DNA from: MVRV01 sp964646755
Lineage (GTDB): Bacteria; Desulfobacterota; Syntrophia; Syntrophales; Smithellaceae
DNA length: 64,000 nt
Direction of reading: 5' to 3'
Assembly (NCBI GenBank): GCA_964646755.1
Contig: CAZYIE010000003.1
Location: forward strand, 1 to 64,000
Shown here one piece after another: positions 32,966 through 42,872 of the stretch. The notes beneath the pieces were generated by a model. That model was not told the origin of the DNA and ran no database searches. It saw only the letters and a program-made list of their open reading frames with translations. Both the position numbers and the translations under genes were made by a program. Numbering within the stretch: the first letter of the stretch is position 1; each line of letters begins with the position of its first letter.

Positions 32966-33874
32966 ATGCATATGAAATTTGATCGCAAAGATATTCTCGG
33001 CATTAAGGATCTTTCCGTTGACGAAATAAACGTTATTTTAGAAACGGCCGAATCCTTTCTGGAAATTTCCACCCGCGAAATCAAAAAAGTACCGACACTT
33101 CGCGGCAAGACCATCATCAACCTGTTTTTTGAAGCCAGCACAAGGACTCGGACATCTTTTGAAATCGCCGGCAAACGACTCAGTGCCGATACCATTAATA
33201 TCTCCGCTTCCACCAGTTCCGTCGTCAAGGGAGAAACACTAATCGATACGGCGCGCAATCTGNNNNNNNNNNNNNNNNNNNNNNNNNNNNNNNNNNNNNN
33301 NNNNNNNNNNNNNNNNNNNNNNNTTATTAATGCCGGTGACGGCGCTCATGAACATCCCACACAGGCGCTCCTCGACATGATGACGATTAAAGAAAAAAAA
33401 GGAACGCTCGAAGGACTTAAAGTTGCAATTGTCGGAGACATCGCGCACAGCCGCGTTGCCCGTTCCAATATTTACGGCTTAGCCAAAATGGGCGCCCAAG
33501 TTGTTTTAGCTGGTCCGGCGACAATGCTGCCGCGTGGCATCGAGCAAATGGGCGTGAAAAGCTATACAAAACTGGAAGATGCCATTGTTGAGGCCGATGT
33601 AGTGATGATGCTGCGTATTCAACTCGAACGCGAAAAGCAAAACATCTTCCCGTCTTTGCGGGAATATTCTCAACATTACTGTCTAAACAGCCGCAATATC
33701 AAACTAGCCAGCAAAGATGCCATCGTCATGCATCCCGGGCCTATCAACCGGGGAGTGGAAATATCGCCGGATATCGCCGATGATTTATCCCGCTCGGTAA
33801 TTCTCGATCAGGTAAATAAAGGCGTGGCGGTCAGAATGGCGCTTCTTTATTTACTAACCGGAGGCAACGAATGA
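32966..33874 (+). CDS. pyrB: Aspartate carbamoyltransferase catalytic subunit (contains assembly gap)
   Basis: Makes N-carbamoyl-aspartate from carbamoyl phosphate and aspartate. The carbamoyl-phosphate site STRTRTSFE lies near residue 56, HPTQALLDM follows the gap, and MHPGPINRGVEI is near the end. 61 N (33263-33323) replace part of the polar domain, including the expected HxxxG stretch; the frame is kept on both sides. About 302 residues fits the family. It ends in ATGA, overlapping pyrC by 4 nt. The start may be the second ATG (32972). Confidence 0.95.
   Translation: MHMKFDRKDILGIKDLSVDEINVILETAESFLEISTREIKKVPTLRGKTIINLFFEASTRTRTSFEIAGKRLSADTINISASTSSVVKGETLIDTARNLXXXXXXXXXXXXXXXXXXXXXINAGDGAHEHPTQALLDMMTIKEKKGTLEGLKVAIVGDIAHSRVARSNIYGLAKMGAQVVLAGPATMLPRGIEQMGVKSYTKLEDAIVEADVVMMLRIQLEREKQNIFPSLREYSQHYCLNSRNIKLASKDAIVMHPGPINRGVEISPDIADDLSRSVILDQVNKGVAVRMALLYLLTGGNE
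33263..33323. other. Assembly gap (61 N) inside pyrB
   Basis: The surrounding frame is consistent across it, so the gap length is probably about right. Confidence 0.95.
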
Positions 33875-35178
33875 AAATACTTTTAACCGGCGCCAGGGTA
33901 ATAGACCCGGGCCAAAAGATAGATGCAATAATGGATGTTTTACTGGATGACGGAAAGATATGCCAAACAGGCGTTGATCTTCTCAAATCGGTAAAATCCA
34001 AAGACGCAGCAAAAACTAAAATTATTGACCTGTCCGGGATGGTACTCACTCCCGGTTTAATCGACATGCATACCCACCTGCGCGAACCCGGTCAGGAATA
34101 CAAAGAAACCGTAGCTTCCGGAGCAAAAGCAGCCGTTGCCGGAGGTTTTACCTCCATTGCCTGTATGCCGAATACCGATCCCATCAATGATAACCGTTCG
34201 ATTACTGAATTCATTAAAAGAAAAGCTCTCGAAGCAGACATGGCTAATGTATATCCTATTGGTGCCATCAGTAAAGATTCCGCCGGAATTAAGCTTGCGG
34301 AATTCTGGAACATGAAAGAAGCGGGCGCAATCGCCCTTTCCGACGACGGCAAACCGGTTATGGATGCAGCCTTGATGCGTCATGCAATGGAATATGCCTA
34401 TTCGCTTAACCTGCCTGTTATTTCTCATTGCGAAGACACGAATCTTTCCGCCGGCGGCCAGATGAACGAAGGATATTATTCCACGATACTGGGACTGCGC
34501 GGCATTCCTGTTATTGCCGAAGAAGCAATGATTGCCCGCGATATTTTACTTGCCGAATTCACTAAAACCTCTGTGCACATTGCTCATGTCAGCACCGCAG
34601 GCTCCGTACGCCTGATTCGCGAAGCCAAAAAAAGAGGGCTGAAAATTACTGCGGAAACTACGCCACACTATTTCACTTTGACCGATGAAGCACTCCAGAC
34701 ATACAACACCAGCTTAAAAGTTAATCCACCGCTGAGAAGCGCTGCCGACGTAGCAGCTATTATCGAAGGATTGGCCGATGGAACTCTGGATGCCATTGTC
34801 ACCGATCATGCGCCGCATGCCCGCACGGATAAAGAGCTGGAATTTGAATACGCCGCCAACGGTATCAGCGGGCTGGAGACATCGCTAGGCCTTAGTTTAC
34901 GCCTGGTGCGCGATGGCGCGCTCACCTTACCGGAGCTGATAGCTAAAATGAGCTTAAACCCGGCGCGAATACTTCGCTTGCCCAAAGGGACTCTGGATAC
35001 GGGAGCAGACGCCGACATAACGGTAATTGATCCTCAATTGCCGTGGACTGTGAATGTTCAGACATTTTATTCCAAAGGCAAAAACTCTCCTTTTTCCGGC
35101 TGGGAAATGCAGGGAAAAGCTATTCTGACCATCGTCGGTGGAGAGATTAAGTACGCAGGGCCCAGCCTGAACATATGA
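33871..35178 (+). CDS. pyrC: Dihydroorotase (class I, PyrC type)
   Basis: Cyclises carbamoyl-aspartate to dihydroorotate. Zinc-binding motif DMHTHLREPG near residue 61, further ligands in ISHCEDTN, the VHIAHVSTAG and VTDHAPHA segments, all intact. 435 residues is usual for the multifunctional-type DHOase that can form complexes with ATCase. Overlaps pyrB and recO by ATGA at each end. Confidence 0.96.
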   Translation: MKILLTGARVIDPGQKIDAIMDVLLDDGKICQTGVDLLKSVKSKDAAKTKIIDLSGMVLTPGLIDMHTHLREPGQEYKETVASGAKAAVAGGFTSIACMPNTDPINDNRSITEFIKRKALEADMANVYPIGAISKDSAGIKLAEFWNMKEAGAIALSDDGKPVMDAALMRHAMEYAYSLNLPVISHCEDTNLSAGGQMNEGYYSTILGLRGIPVIAEEAMIARDILLAEFTKTSVHIAHVSTAGSVRLIREAKKRGLKITAETTPHYFTLTDEALQTYNTSLKVNPPLRSAADVAAIIEGLADGTLDAIVTDHAPHARTDKELEFEYAANGISGLETSLGLSLRLVRDGALTLPELIAKMSLNPARILRLPKGTLDTGADADITVIDPQLPWTVNVQTFYSKGKNSPFSGWEMQGKAILTIVGGEIKYAGPSLNI

Positions 35179-35948
35179 GTGCCAGGGAAAGCCATAAAAC
35201 TAACGGATTTGTACTCCGCTGCCTTAGTTATGGAGAATCAGATCTGATTGTTACCTTTTACAGTAATGATTTCGGCAAACTCAAAGGAATAGCCAAGGGC
35301 GCCAAACGCAGCAAAAAAAGATTTGCCAATGTCTTTGAACCTTTTTCGCTCACCAATATTATCTTTACCCGCAAAAGCCGCGACATGCTTGCTTTTATCG
35401 AATCCTGCGAAATAATCGACCATTATGACGCCGTCCGCCGGGATTTGGAAAAAACTTTGATTGCCTCTTATTTTATCGATCTTGCCGATCATTTCAGCCC
35501 GGAAGGAAAAAGGAATGAAAAGATATTTGAGCTTCTGCAAACTTTTTTAACACTGCTTGGCACCGAAAAAGCATCTGACGCCGTAGTGCGTTTTTTTGAA
35601 ATGCGGATGTTGAAATTAGCCGGATTTGAACCGGCGTTAGACCACTGCATTATGTGTAAAACACCAGTAACCAATGGCAGAGCTTATTATTTCTATGCTG
35701 CCGAAGGCGGAATTAAATGTGCAGAGTGCGCCAAACCCCAGCGGTATGATCAATCAATCTCCGCCGGAGCCGTTCGGACATTGCTCTTAGGCAAAGATAT
35801 GGACATTGATAAGATTAAATTAATAGCGTTATCCGAACCTCTCGCCAGGGAATCCCGCAACATTCTTGTAGGATTCATTGCGCATGTACTGAGCCATGAA
35901 GTAAAGTCACTGAAAGTCATGGAACAGGTGCAAAAACTTTGTCTTTAG
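35175..35948 (+). CDS. recO: DNA repair protein RecO
   Basis: Recombination mediator that loads RecA with RecR. The N-terminal OB fold reads TNGFVLRCLSYGESDLIVTF and KLKGIAKGAKRSKKRF. A C4 zinc site is visible in CIMCKTP and CAECAKP near residues 157 and 183. 257 residues, complete. It starts within the pyrC stop (ATGA), an unusual partner for pyr genes but translationally coupled. Confidence 0.93.
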   Translation: MSARESHKTNGFVLRCLSYGESDLIVTFYSNDFGKLKGIAKGAKRSKKRFANVFEPFSLTNIIFTRKSRDMLAFIESCEIIDHYDAVRRDLEKTLIASYFIDLADHFSPEGKRNEKIFELLQTFLTLLGTEKASDAVVRFFEMRMLKLAGFEPALDHCIMCKTPVTNGRAYYFYAAEGGIKCAECAKPQRYDQSISAGAVRTLLLGKDMDIDKIKLIALSEPLARESRNILVGFIAHVLSHEVKSLKVMEQVQKLCL

Positions 35949-35984
35949 GGAGTTGATTGCCATACTATCAACAATCGAGGTGCC

Positions 35985-37232
35985 ATGAAATTTGAAAAAT
36001 ATCATATTTCCGCTGCCATAAAACAGAACCTGGCTCAACTCGGTTTTAAGAGACCAACGGATATACAATTCAAGACCATCCCGTCCATCCTGAAGGGAGA
36101 AGACGTGCTGGCCATCGCCCAGACGGGAACAGGTAAAACGGCGGCATTCGCCATTCCTCTAATCGATAAAATCCACCAGGAAAAAAGCAGCAAACGCGAT
36201 TGCGGCATCAAAGGCCTGATCATGGTGCCGACCCGTGAACTGGCCATGCAGATCGGGGAGGTCGTAACCAGCATCGCCAAACATACTAAGGTGAAGACGT
36301 TTGCCCTCATTGGCGGTGTCGAGCAGGAAGCGCAACTCCAGAAACTGCAGGAAGGTATCGATATTCTGATTACCACACCGGGACGAATGTTTGATCTCAT
36401 CCATCAGGGCCACATTAGCCTGGACTGCATCGAAACGCTGGTCCTGGATGAAGCTGATCATATGCTGGATCTGGGTTTCATCAAAGACATTCAGTATATA
36501 AAAAAAATGCTCTCGCGCAAGCATCAAACACTTTTCTTCTCGGCAACCATCAACCAGGAAATTAAAAAACTGGCTTTTTCCCAGGTTAAAAGCACGGCCA
36601 TACGCATTCAAATATCCCCCGACGATCCGGTGTCCGCAAATGTCTCGCACGCCGTCATGTTTGTCGAGATGGATGATAAGCGTTTTTTTCTGGAGAGCTT
36701 TATCAAGGAAAATCCCGAAAGTAAAATTATCATCTTTGTCCGAACCCGTGTCCGCGCAGAGCGGGTGGCCAAAGCCATGGAACGCGTCTCGATTCCCTCC
36801 ATCACTATCCACGGCGAGAAGGATCAGTCGGAAAGATCCGAGGCGATGAGAAAGTTCAAAGAGGGGGAATGCCCTATCCTGATTGCTACGGACGTCAGTG
36901 CGCGCGGCATCGATATTCCGGATGTGAACTATGTGATCAACTATGATTTACCCGAAAAGGTGGAAAACTACATCCACAGAGTAGGCCGCACAGGACGTGG
37001 TGTCAATAAGGGAATTGCGCTTTCTTTTTGCAGTGAAGACGAAAAAGAACTCCTCTCCGAGATCCAGCAATTTCTGAATAAAGATATTGAAGTGATCAAG
37101 CTCGGTAAAAAAGATTACGCAAGAACCCTGGATATTGCCAAAAAGAATACCGACCACGACTTGCAGGCGCTAATCGCCGACCATGAGGCCTGGCTTAAGA
37201 CAAAAAAGAGGAAACCCTCCCGGAAGAAGTAA
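35985..37232 (+). CDS. DEAD-box RNA helicase (RhlE-like)
   Basis: ATP-dependent RNA unwinding enzyme. Q motif (F-x(n)-PTDIQFKTIP), motif I AQTGTGKTAAF, Ia PTRELAMQI, II VLDEADHMLDLGF, III FSATI, V DVSARGIDIPDV, VI HRVGRTGRG. The C-terminal tail is short and basic (KTKKRKPSRKK). 415 residues. Strong gaggtg ribosome site. Probably involved in ribosome assembly or RNA decay. Confidence 0.95.
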   Translation: MKFEKYHISAAIKQNLAQLGFKRPTDIQFKTIPSILKGEDVLAIAQTGTGKTAAFAIPLIDKIHQEKSSKRDCGIKGLIMVPTRELAMQIGEVVTSIAKHTKVKTFALIGGVEQEAQLQKLQEGIDILITTPGRMFDLIHQGHISLDCIETLVLDEADHMLDLGFIKDIQYIKKMLSRKHQTLFFSATINQEIKKLAFSQVKSTAIRIQISPDDPVSANVSHAVMFVEMDDKRFFLESFIKENPESKIIIFVRTRVRAERVAKAMERVSIPSITIHGEKDQSERSEAMRKFKEGECPILIATDVSARGIDIPDVNYVINYDLPEKVENYIHRVGRTGRGVNKGIALSFCSEDEKELLSEIQQFLNKDIEVIKLGKKDYARTLDIAKKNTDHDLQALIADHEAWLKTKKRKPSRKK

Positions 37233-37297
37233 GGGAACGCTGTCCCTGCTCAATCGGAATCATCATCTTTATTGATCTGGCAGAAAGAGGGAATGTA

Positions 37298-38536
37298 GTG
37301 AAGAAGTTTAATATAAAGAAACCGGAATTGCTGATTCCTGCAGGAAATCTGGAGAAGTTGCATACGGCGGTACTTTACGGAGCGGATGCCGTTTATATCG
37401 GTATTGCCGGTTTAAGCTTGCGCGCGCAATCTGCCGAAATGTCCCTTGCCGATTTGGCCGACGGAGTCCGCAAAGCGCATGCCCGTAATGTAAAGGTCTA
37501 CGGAGCTGCCAACACATTTGCCCGTAATGCCGATCTGGATCAGGCACGGCAGATTATTCCCGAGCTTGCCGGAATCGGGCTGGATGCTCTTATCGTCAGC
37601 GATCCCGGAATGATCAAACTGGTTCGCTCTCTAGCGCCACAACTTCCTCTGCACTTAAGCACCCAGGCTAATACTACCAACGCCGAAGCAGTGCGCTTCT
37701 GGCGCGATCAGGGAGTGCGACGCATTGTGCTGGCGCGGGAACTGAATTTAAAGGAAATCGGTGAAATTGCGGCGGCAGTTCCGGAAGTTGAACTGGAAAT
37801 TTTCATCCACGGCGCAATGTGCATGGCCTACTCGGGACGCTGTTATTTATCGGCCTACTTTAACCGTAGGGGCGCCAATCAGGGAGATTGCAGCCAGCCG
37901 TGCCGTTGGGAGTACCTTCTTTCGGAATCCACCCGGCCTGCCGAACCGCTGGTTCTCGAAGAAGATGAACGCTACAGTTATTTATTGAGTTCTAAGGATT
38001 TATGCCTGATTGAATATCTGCCGGAAATATTATCTTCGGGAGTCGTCAGCCTGAAAATTGAAGGCCGGATGAAATCATCCTATTATGTAGCGATGGTAAC
38101 TCGAACATACAGACAGGCACTTGATAGCCTGTCGCAGAATCCCGAAAGCTATCGGAACAACCCGCAATGGCGAGATGAGCTTAGCAAAATATCCAACCGG
38201 GGCTACACAACCGGCTTTGCTTTTGCCGCAGAGAAAATAGCCGCGACCAATCCGGATATCAAATATATTCAGACTCACGAACCGGCGGGAACGCTACTGG
38301 AATATGACGCCAGCCAAAAAAGAATTATGTTGGATGTACGCAATCATATTGTCGCCGGCGAAGAATTGGAAATTTTACTGCCTCAGGAAACGGTTATGAT
38401 CGATACCGGAACAATGATTGATTTAAATGGGGATAAGCTTTCCGCAGCGCATAGCGGTAACCGGATTTATCTTCCGCTGGCAAGCGAAGCGCCAGTCGGC
38501 GCCCTGGTACGTAAATTAGTCAAGATCACCCCTTGA
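37298..38536 (+). CDS. U32-family peptidase-like protein (RlhA/TrhP type)
   Basis: The U32 signature E-x-F-I-H-G-A-M-C-M-A-Y-S-G-R-C lies near residue 168, and the TIM-barrel opening KPELLIPAGNLEKLHTAVLY is typical. The family includes enzymes for hydroxylation of tRNA/rRNA bases (prephenate-dependent) and collagenase-like proteins. The Cys ligands C-S-Q-P-C after GDCSQPCRWEY suggest an Fe-S cluster. 412 residues; GTG start with agaggga upstream. Which RNA it acts on is not clear. Confidence 0.85.
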   Translation: MKKFNIKKPELLIPAGNLEKLHTAVLYGADAVYIGIAGLSLRAQSAEMSLADLADGVRKAHARNVKVYGAANTFARNADLDQARQIIPELAGIGLDALIVSDPGMIKLVRSLAPQLPLHLSTQANTTNAEAVRFWRDQGVRRIVLARELNLKEIGEIAAAVPEVELEIFIHGAMCMAYSGRCYLSAYFNRRGANQGDCSQPCRWEYLLSESTRPAEPLVLEEDERYSYLLSSKDLCLIEYLPEILSSGVVSLKIEGRMKSSYYVAMVTRTYRQALDSLSQNPESYRNNPQWRDELSKISNRGYTTGFAFAAEKIAATNPDIKYIQTHEPAGTLLEYDASQKRIMLDVRNHIVAGEELEILLPQETVMIDTGTMIDLNGDKLSAAHSGNRIYLPLASEAPVGALVRKLVKITP

Positions 38537-38620
38537 TTATTGCTCTTGTGGTTTTAAGGTAGATTTGTCATGATAATTATTAAATCGCCGGACACAAATA
38601 TTTATTACATACTTTAAACT

Positions 38621-40488
38621 ATGACTATAAAAACTCTACTGATCACACCTCCCTTTACCCAACTCAATACCCCGTATCCGGCAACGCCTTATTTAAAAGG
38701 TTTTTTGCAATCAAAAGGCTATGATGTTTTTCAGGTTGACCTGGGCATTGAACTGATCAATACAATTTTTTCCCGGGCCGGTTTTCTCGAACTCTTCGAC
38801 TCTATTTCGCCTACCGGCAAGAAGCTTTCTCGAAATTCCCGGCGCATTCTCCAAAATAAATCAAACTACGTGCAGACCATAGACCAGATCATGAGTTTCT
38901 TGCAATACCGCGATAATACGCAAGCTTCGCTCCTCTGTAATGAAAGATTTTTGCCGCGGGCTTCTCGATTTGATTTTCTGCCCGATCTGGAATGGTCATT
39001 TGGCAACAGCGGGATGAATGATAAAGCCCGGTTTCTGGCAACACTGTACATCGAGGATGTCGGCGATCTCATCAAAGATGCGGTAACACCCTTTTTTGGT
39101 TTCAGCCGATATGCTGAAGCGCTGGGAATGTCGGCGCATTCCTTTGCTGAGTTGGATCGCGCATTACAGCAGACGGAAAATATTATTGAAGTCTGGTTGC
39201 TGCAATTGCTCCAAAACCATATCGAACAATATCGCCCTGATGTTGTGGGGATAACCCTGCCCTTTCCCGGAAATCTCTATGCGGGATTAAAATGCGGTCA
39301 ATATATCAAAAAACACTTTCCCCTCATTAAAATCGTTGCCGGTGGCGGATTTGTTAATACGGAACTGCGGAATTTAGCCGAACCGGCGATATTTAACTAT
39401 CTTGATTTCATTACCCTGGACGATGGCGAACGTCCTTTATTAAGTATAATTGAGTTTCTCCAGGGGAAAAAGCATCAGGAGGAGTTAATCAGAACGGTTA
39501 TCCGGATTGATAATGAAGTACGGTTTATCCATGATGATCAGGAACAGGATTTCATCATGCCGAGACCGGCTGTCCGGATTACTCTGACCTCCTCCTGGAT
39601 AAATACCTTTCTCTTCTTGAAATGGCCAATCCCATGCACCGCTTGTGGAGCGAAGGATGCTGGAATAAGCTAACCCTAGCCCATGGTTGTTACTGGCATA
39701 AATGCTCTTTCTGCGATACCTCACTCAATTATATCAAACATTATGAGAGCGCCCCAGCCTCTGTCCTGGTAAACCGAATCGAGCAGGTGATCGCTCAAAC
39801 AGGACGCCGCGGTTTTCATTTTGTGGACGAAGCGGCGCCGCCTTCGGTTCTCAAAGAAGTGGCCAAAGAATTGCTACACAGAAAAATCGGGATTTCCTGG
39901 TGGACCAATATCCGTTTGGAAAAAGCTTTCACTGAGGATCTCTGCCGTTTATTGGCAACGTCCGGCTGCATAGCCGTAACCGGAGGACTGGAAGCGGCAT
40001 CAGACAGACTCTTAAAGCTAATGAATAAAGGGGTAACCGTTCGTCAGGCAGCGCAAGTGTGCGACAATTTCAGCCGCGCAGGTATCATGGTGCATGCATA
40101 TCTGATGTACGGCTTCCCGACGCAAACTGAGCAGGAAACCATCGATGCCCTGGAGATCGTCCGTCAGTTCTTTGATGAGGGGCTGATCCAATCAGCTTTC
40201 TGGCATAGATTTACCGCCACTGTGCATAGCGATGTAGGGAAAAATCCGCAAAAATATTCTTGTACGATAGTGGATCAACCCGTCGGCAGATTTGCCAGAA
40301 ATGATCTTGTCCACGAAGATCCCAGTGGCTGTGCGCATCAAGTTTTTGCGCCAGGATTGAACAAAGCGGTTTATAACTTTATGCATGGTATCGGTATGGA
40401 TATGGCAATCAAGGATTGGTTCGATTTTCCCGTACCGGCGATTTCAGTAAAAAGAAATTATGTAAAACAGGCGATCAAAGTTCGCTAA
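38621..40488 (+). pseudogene. B12-binding radical-SAM protein, frameshifted
   Basis: The first 310 codons (to about 39550) include a cobalamin-binding-like Rossmann region with DVVGITLPFPGNLYAG and KIVAGGGFVNTELR, and LDDGERPLLSIIEFL. The frame is then lost. In the other frame the protein continues HHAETGCPDYSDLLLDKYLS (about 39551-39610) into GCYWHKCSFCD, the CX4CXXC radical-SAM cluster site, and runs to 40488. A single-base indel between about 39525 and 39560 explains both halves; repaired length is about 620. Substrate unknown. It may be a real mutation or a sequencing error. Confidence 0.82.
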
Positions 40489-40531
40489 TACTAAAAATAA
40501 ATCTTACTCAATCTCCTTTAAGTCTTTATTT

Positions 40532-40541
40532 NNNNNNNNNN
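40532..40541. other. Assembly gap (10 N) in an intergenic region
   Basis: A 10-base placeholder between the radical-SAM gene and the PilB-like gene. Its real length is unknown. Confidence 0.95.
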
Positions 40542-40580
40542 ATCGGGAATTATCAAGGTGGGTTGCGATGCTTAATTTTT

Positions 40581-42278
40581 TTATGATTCAGCTAGAGTAA
40601 CCCGGTCAATCTCGCCAATTGTGGTCAGTCCCCTCAATACCTTTTTAATGCCGTCATAGCGCATGGGCTTGAAGCCTGATTTGATCGCCGCATCCATAAT
40701 CGCGACGCTGGTTGCATTTGTGGAAATCAAATGCCGAATATCTTCATTAATCATGAATATTTCATGTATAGCCACACGACCGATAAAACCTGTATTGCTG
40801 CATTGCTCGCATCCCTTTGCCTGATAAAAACATACTTCCGGTTGCCCCTCATAAATAAACAACCGGTCCATCTCTTCCGGAGAAAGAATGTATTTTTCTT
40901 TGCAATTGTCGCAAAGCTTCCTCACCAGCCGCTGCGCCATTGTTCCTATAATGGAAGGAGCGAGAAGGAATGGTTCGATGCCGATATCAATGAGGCGGGT
41001 TACAGCCTGCAGGGAGTTATTGGTATGCATGGTTGTCAAAACAAGATGACCGGTAAGGGCGGCCTGGGCGGCTATCCGTGCTGTTTCGGTATCCCTTATC
41101 TCTCCCACTAAGATTACATCCGGATCCTGACGGAGGAAAGAACGCAATACTGCGGCAAAATTAAGATCGATTTCTGAATTCACCTGCACCTGGTTGATGC
41201 CTGTGAGGCGTATCTCCACAGGATCTTCCACGGTCATAATATTGATGCCGGGCGTATTGACGTGTTTGATTGCGGCATAAAGAGTAGTCGTTTTACCCGA
41301 ACCGGTCGGTCCGGTAACAAAAAATACTCCATTGGGGTGTTCGGTCAGCCGAATCAGCATATCGACATTTTTTTTCGACATTCCGATATCGTAAACGTCA
41401 GGCGCCTCACGCATTTCGTTCTGTCCCAGTATGCGCATGACTATTTTTTCGCCATAAATAAGCGGAATAGTGGAAAGCCGGATATCGACTGCGCTGTTCG
41501 TCAGTTTGACTGTAATTCTTCCATCCTGCGGACGCCTGCGCTCCGTTATGTCCAGACCGGCCTGAACCTTGTAACGGGTAAGAAGCGGCGGCAGAAGAGC
41601 ATTGTCCAGTTTCATTCTTTCATGTAAAACACCGTCGATGCGGAAGCGAATCCGCACCATATCTTCCGCCGGTTCAATATGAATATCGCTGGTCCGCTCC
41701 TTGACGGCCAGCAGAATCAGCCCCTGGGCAAACTGGATAATATATTGATCGCCCGCCAGCGCATGAATCTGCTCCGAGCTTATTTTACTTGTGCCTTTAA
41801 ACAGAGAGTGGGTTTATTTAATGTTCCGGCGACCACCGAGAGCAGAACTCGACTGATACTGAACCATTATTGCATCCTCAATATCTTCGGGAAAAGAAAA
41901 AACGAGACTAACTGATTTAAGCAGGACACTTTCCAGATTACGAACAAGCGATTCCTCCGAGGGATTGGCCGTGGCCACCGTGACGGAATTCCCGAACTGG
42001 TAGATTGGTATAACCTTATTTTTCAATGCATACTCCAGAGTAAGTTGCTGCACAGCCAAAGCCTGAAACATGCTTTTGGTCAGATCGACATAAGCAAAGT
42101 TCAGGGAATCACCCCAAAGCTTGCCGAGAACGTCTTTCTTCGCTACAGAGCCCCGTAAAAGATGCAGGAGAAGAGCAAAATCATCACCACCGTATTTCGC
42201 TGAAAGGCTTCTTACATCTTCCTCTGTCAGGAGATTGCTTTTAATGACAAGCTTTTGAAAGTTCGGATTTCTGATCAT
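40581..42278 (-). pseudogene. PilB/GspE-type ATPase interrupted by an in-frame TAA
   Basis: Residues 1-154 (41814-42278) form an MshEN-like N-domain (NLLTEEDVRSLSAKYGG, then ALKNKVIPIYQFG). A TAA at 41814-41816 follows GGRRNIK. The same frame then continues without a shift: KISSEQIHALAGDQYIIQFA, LLAVKERTSDIHIEP, Walker A TGPTGSGKTTTLYAA, Walker B region DPDVILVGEIRD, HTNNSL, and a zinc site CDNCKEK/CEQCSNTGF. Total 565 codons, the family's normal length. The next Met (41660) falls after the SDIHIEP motif, so restart would not give a whole ATPase. The lesion is a nonsense change, or else two products. Confidence 0.8.
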
Positions 42279-42424
42279 TGCTGACCTCCACCTTTCTTTT
42301 GCTTCTCCAGAATCATTCTTTTAATATCTTCCTGAGAAATGATTCTAGTGGTCGATTTTTTCTCTTCTACTTCATCTTCCTTGATTTCTTCCAGCATTTC
42401 GTCAAGATTATATTTTTCCTGCAT
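42275..42424 (-). CDS. Small acidic/basic helical protein, 49 residues
   Basis: The sequence MQEKYNLDEMLEEIKEDEVE continues into a Lys/Arg-rich helix ending KKGGGQQ. It has a good aggagt ribosome site and overlaps the PilB-like start by 4 nt (ATGA), so the two are coupled. The TTRIISQEDIKRMILE part resembles a short docking helix. Unrecognised; possibly an adaptor between the response regulator and the ATPase. Confidence 0.6.
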   Translation of the reverse strand: MQEKYNLDEMLEEIKEDEVEEKKSTTRIISQEDIKRMILEKQKKGGGQQ

Positions 42425-42485
42425 TTTCCTACTCCTGAGGACAGAATTAATTAACGGACAACATCTTGTAAATTATGCGTTTTGT

Positions 42486-42872
42486 TCAGGAATGCTGGTG
42501 CTGTTGCCACGTTTCGGCAATCATCTTTTTTATTTCGGTAATCTGTGTATCTTTCCGGATAAAATGGGATGCTCCCATTTCAATTGCCTCCTGCACACTC
42601 TCCAGATCAGAGACCGAAGACAACATTATCACGCAGGCAGCCGGAGCAATCTCTTTAATCTCCTTTAAGGCATCCAGACCGGTTTTCACGGGCATATTGA
42701 CATCCAGCAGCGTGATCTCCGGTTTTAACTCCTTAAAATAATCAATCGCCTGCTGCCCGTTGCTGGCTTCCGCAACAACTTCATAGTTCATCATTTGCAA
42801 TATGGTTTTCATCAAAGTCCGGATGTGAGATTCATCATCAGCTATTATAGTCCGCGGTTTTTCGGCGCTCAT
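42486..42872 (-). CDS. Single-domain response regulator (CheY-like)
   Basis: A 128-residue receiver domain with the acidic pair in IIADDESH, the phospho-acceptor Asp in TLLDVNMP, Ser/Thr in MLSSVSD, and Lys in FIRKDTQ. There is no output domain, so it must act by protein contact. Its start touches the kinase stop (1-nt overlap), defining a cognate pair. Confidence 0.93.
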   Translation of the reverse strand: MSAEKPRTIIADDESHIRTLMKTILQMMNYEVVAEASNGQQAIDYFKELKPEITLLDVNMPVKTGLDALKEIKEIAPAACVIMLSSVSDLESVQEAIEMGASHFIRKDTQITEIKKMIAETWQQHQHS

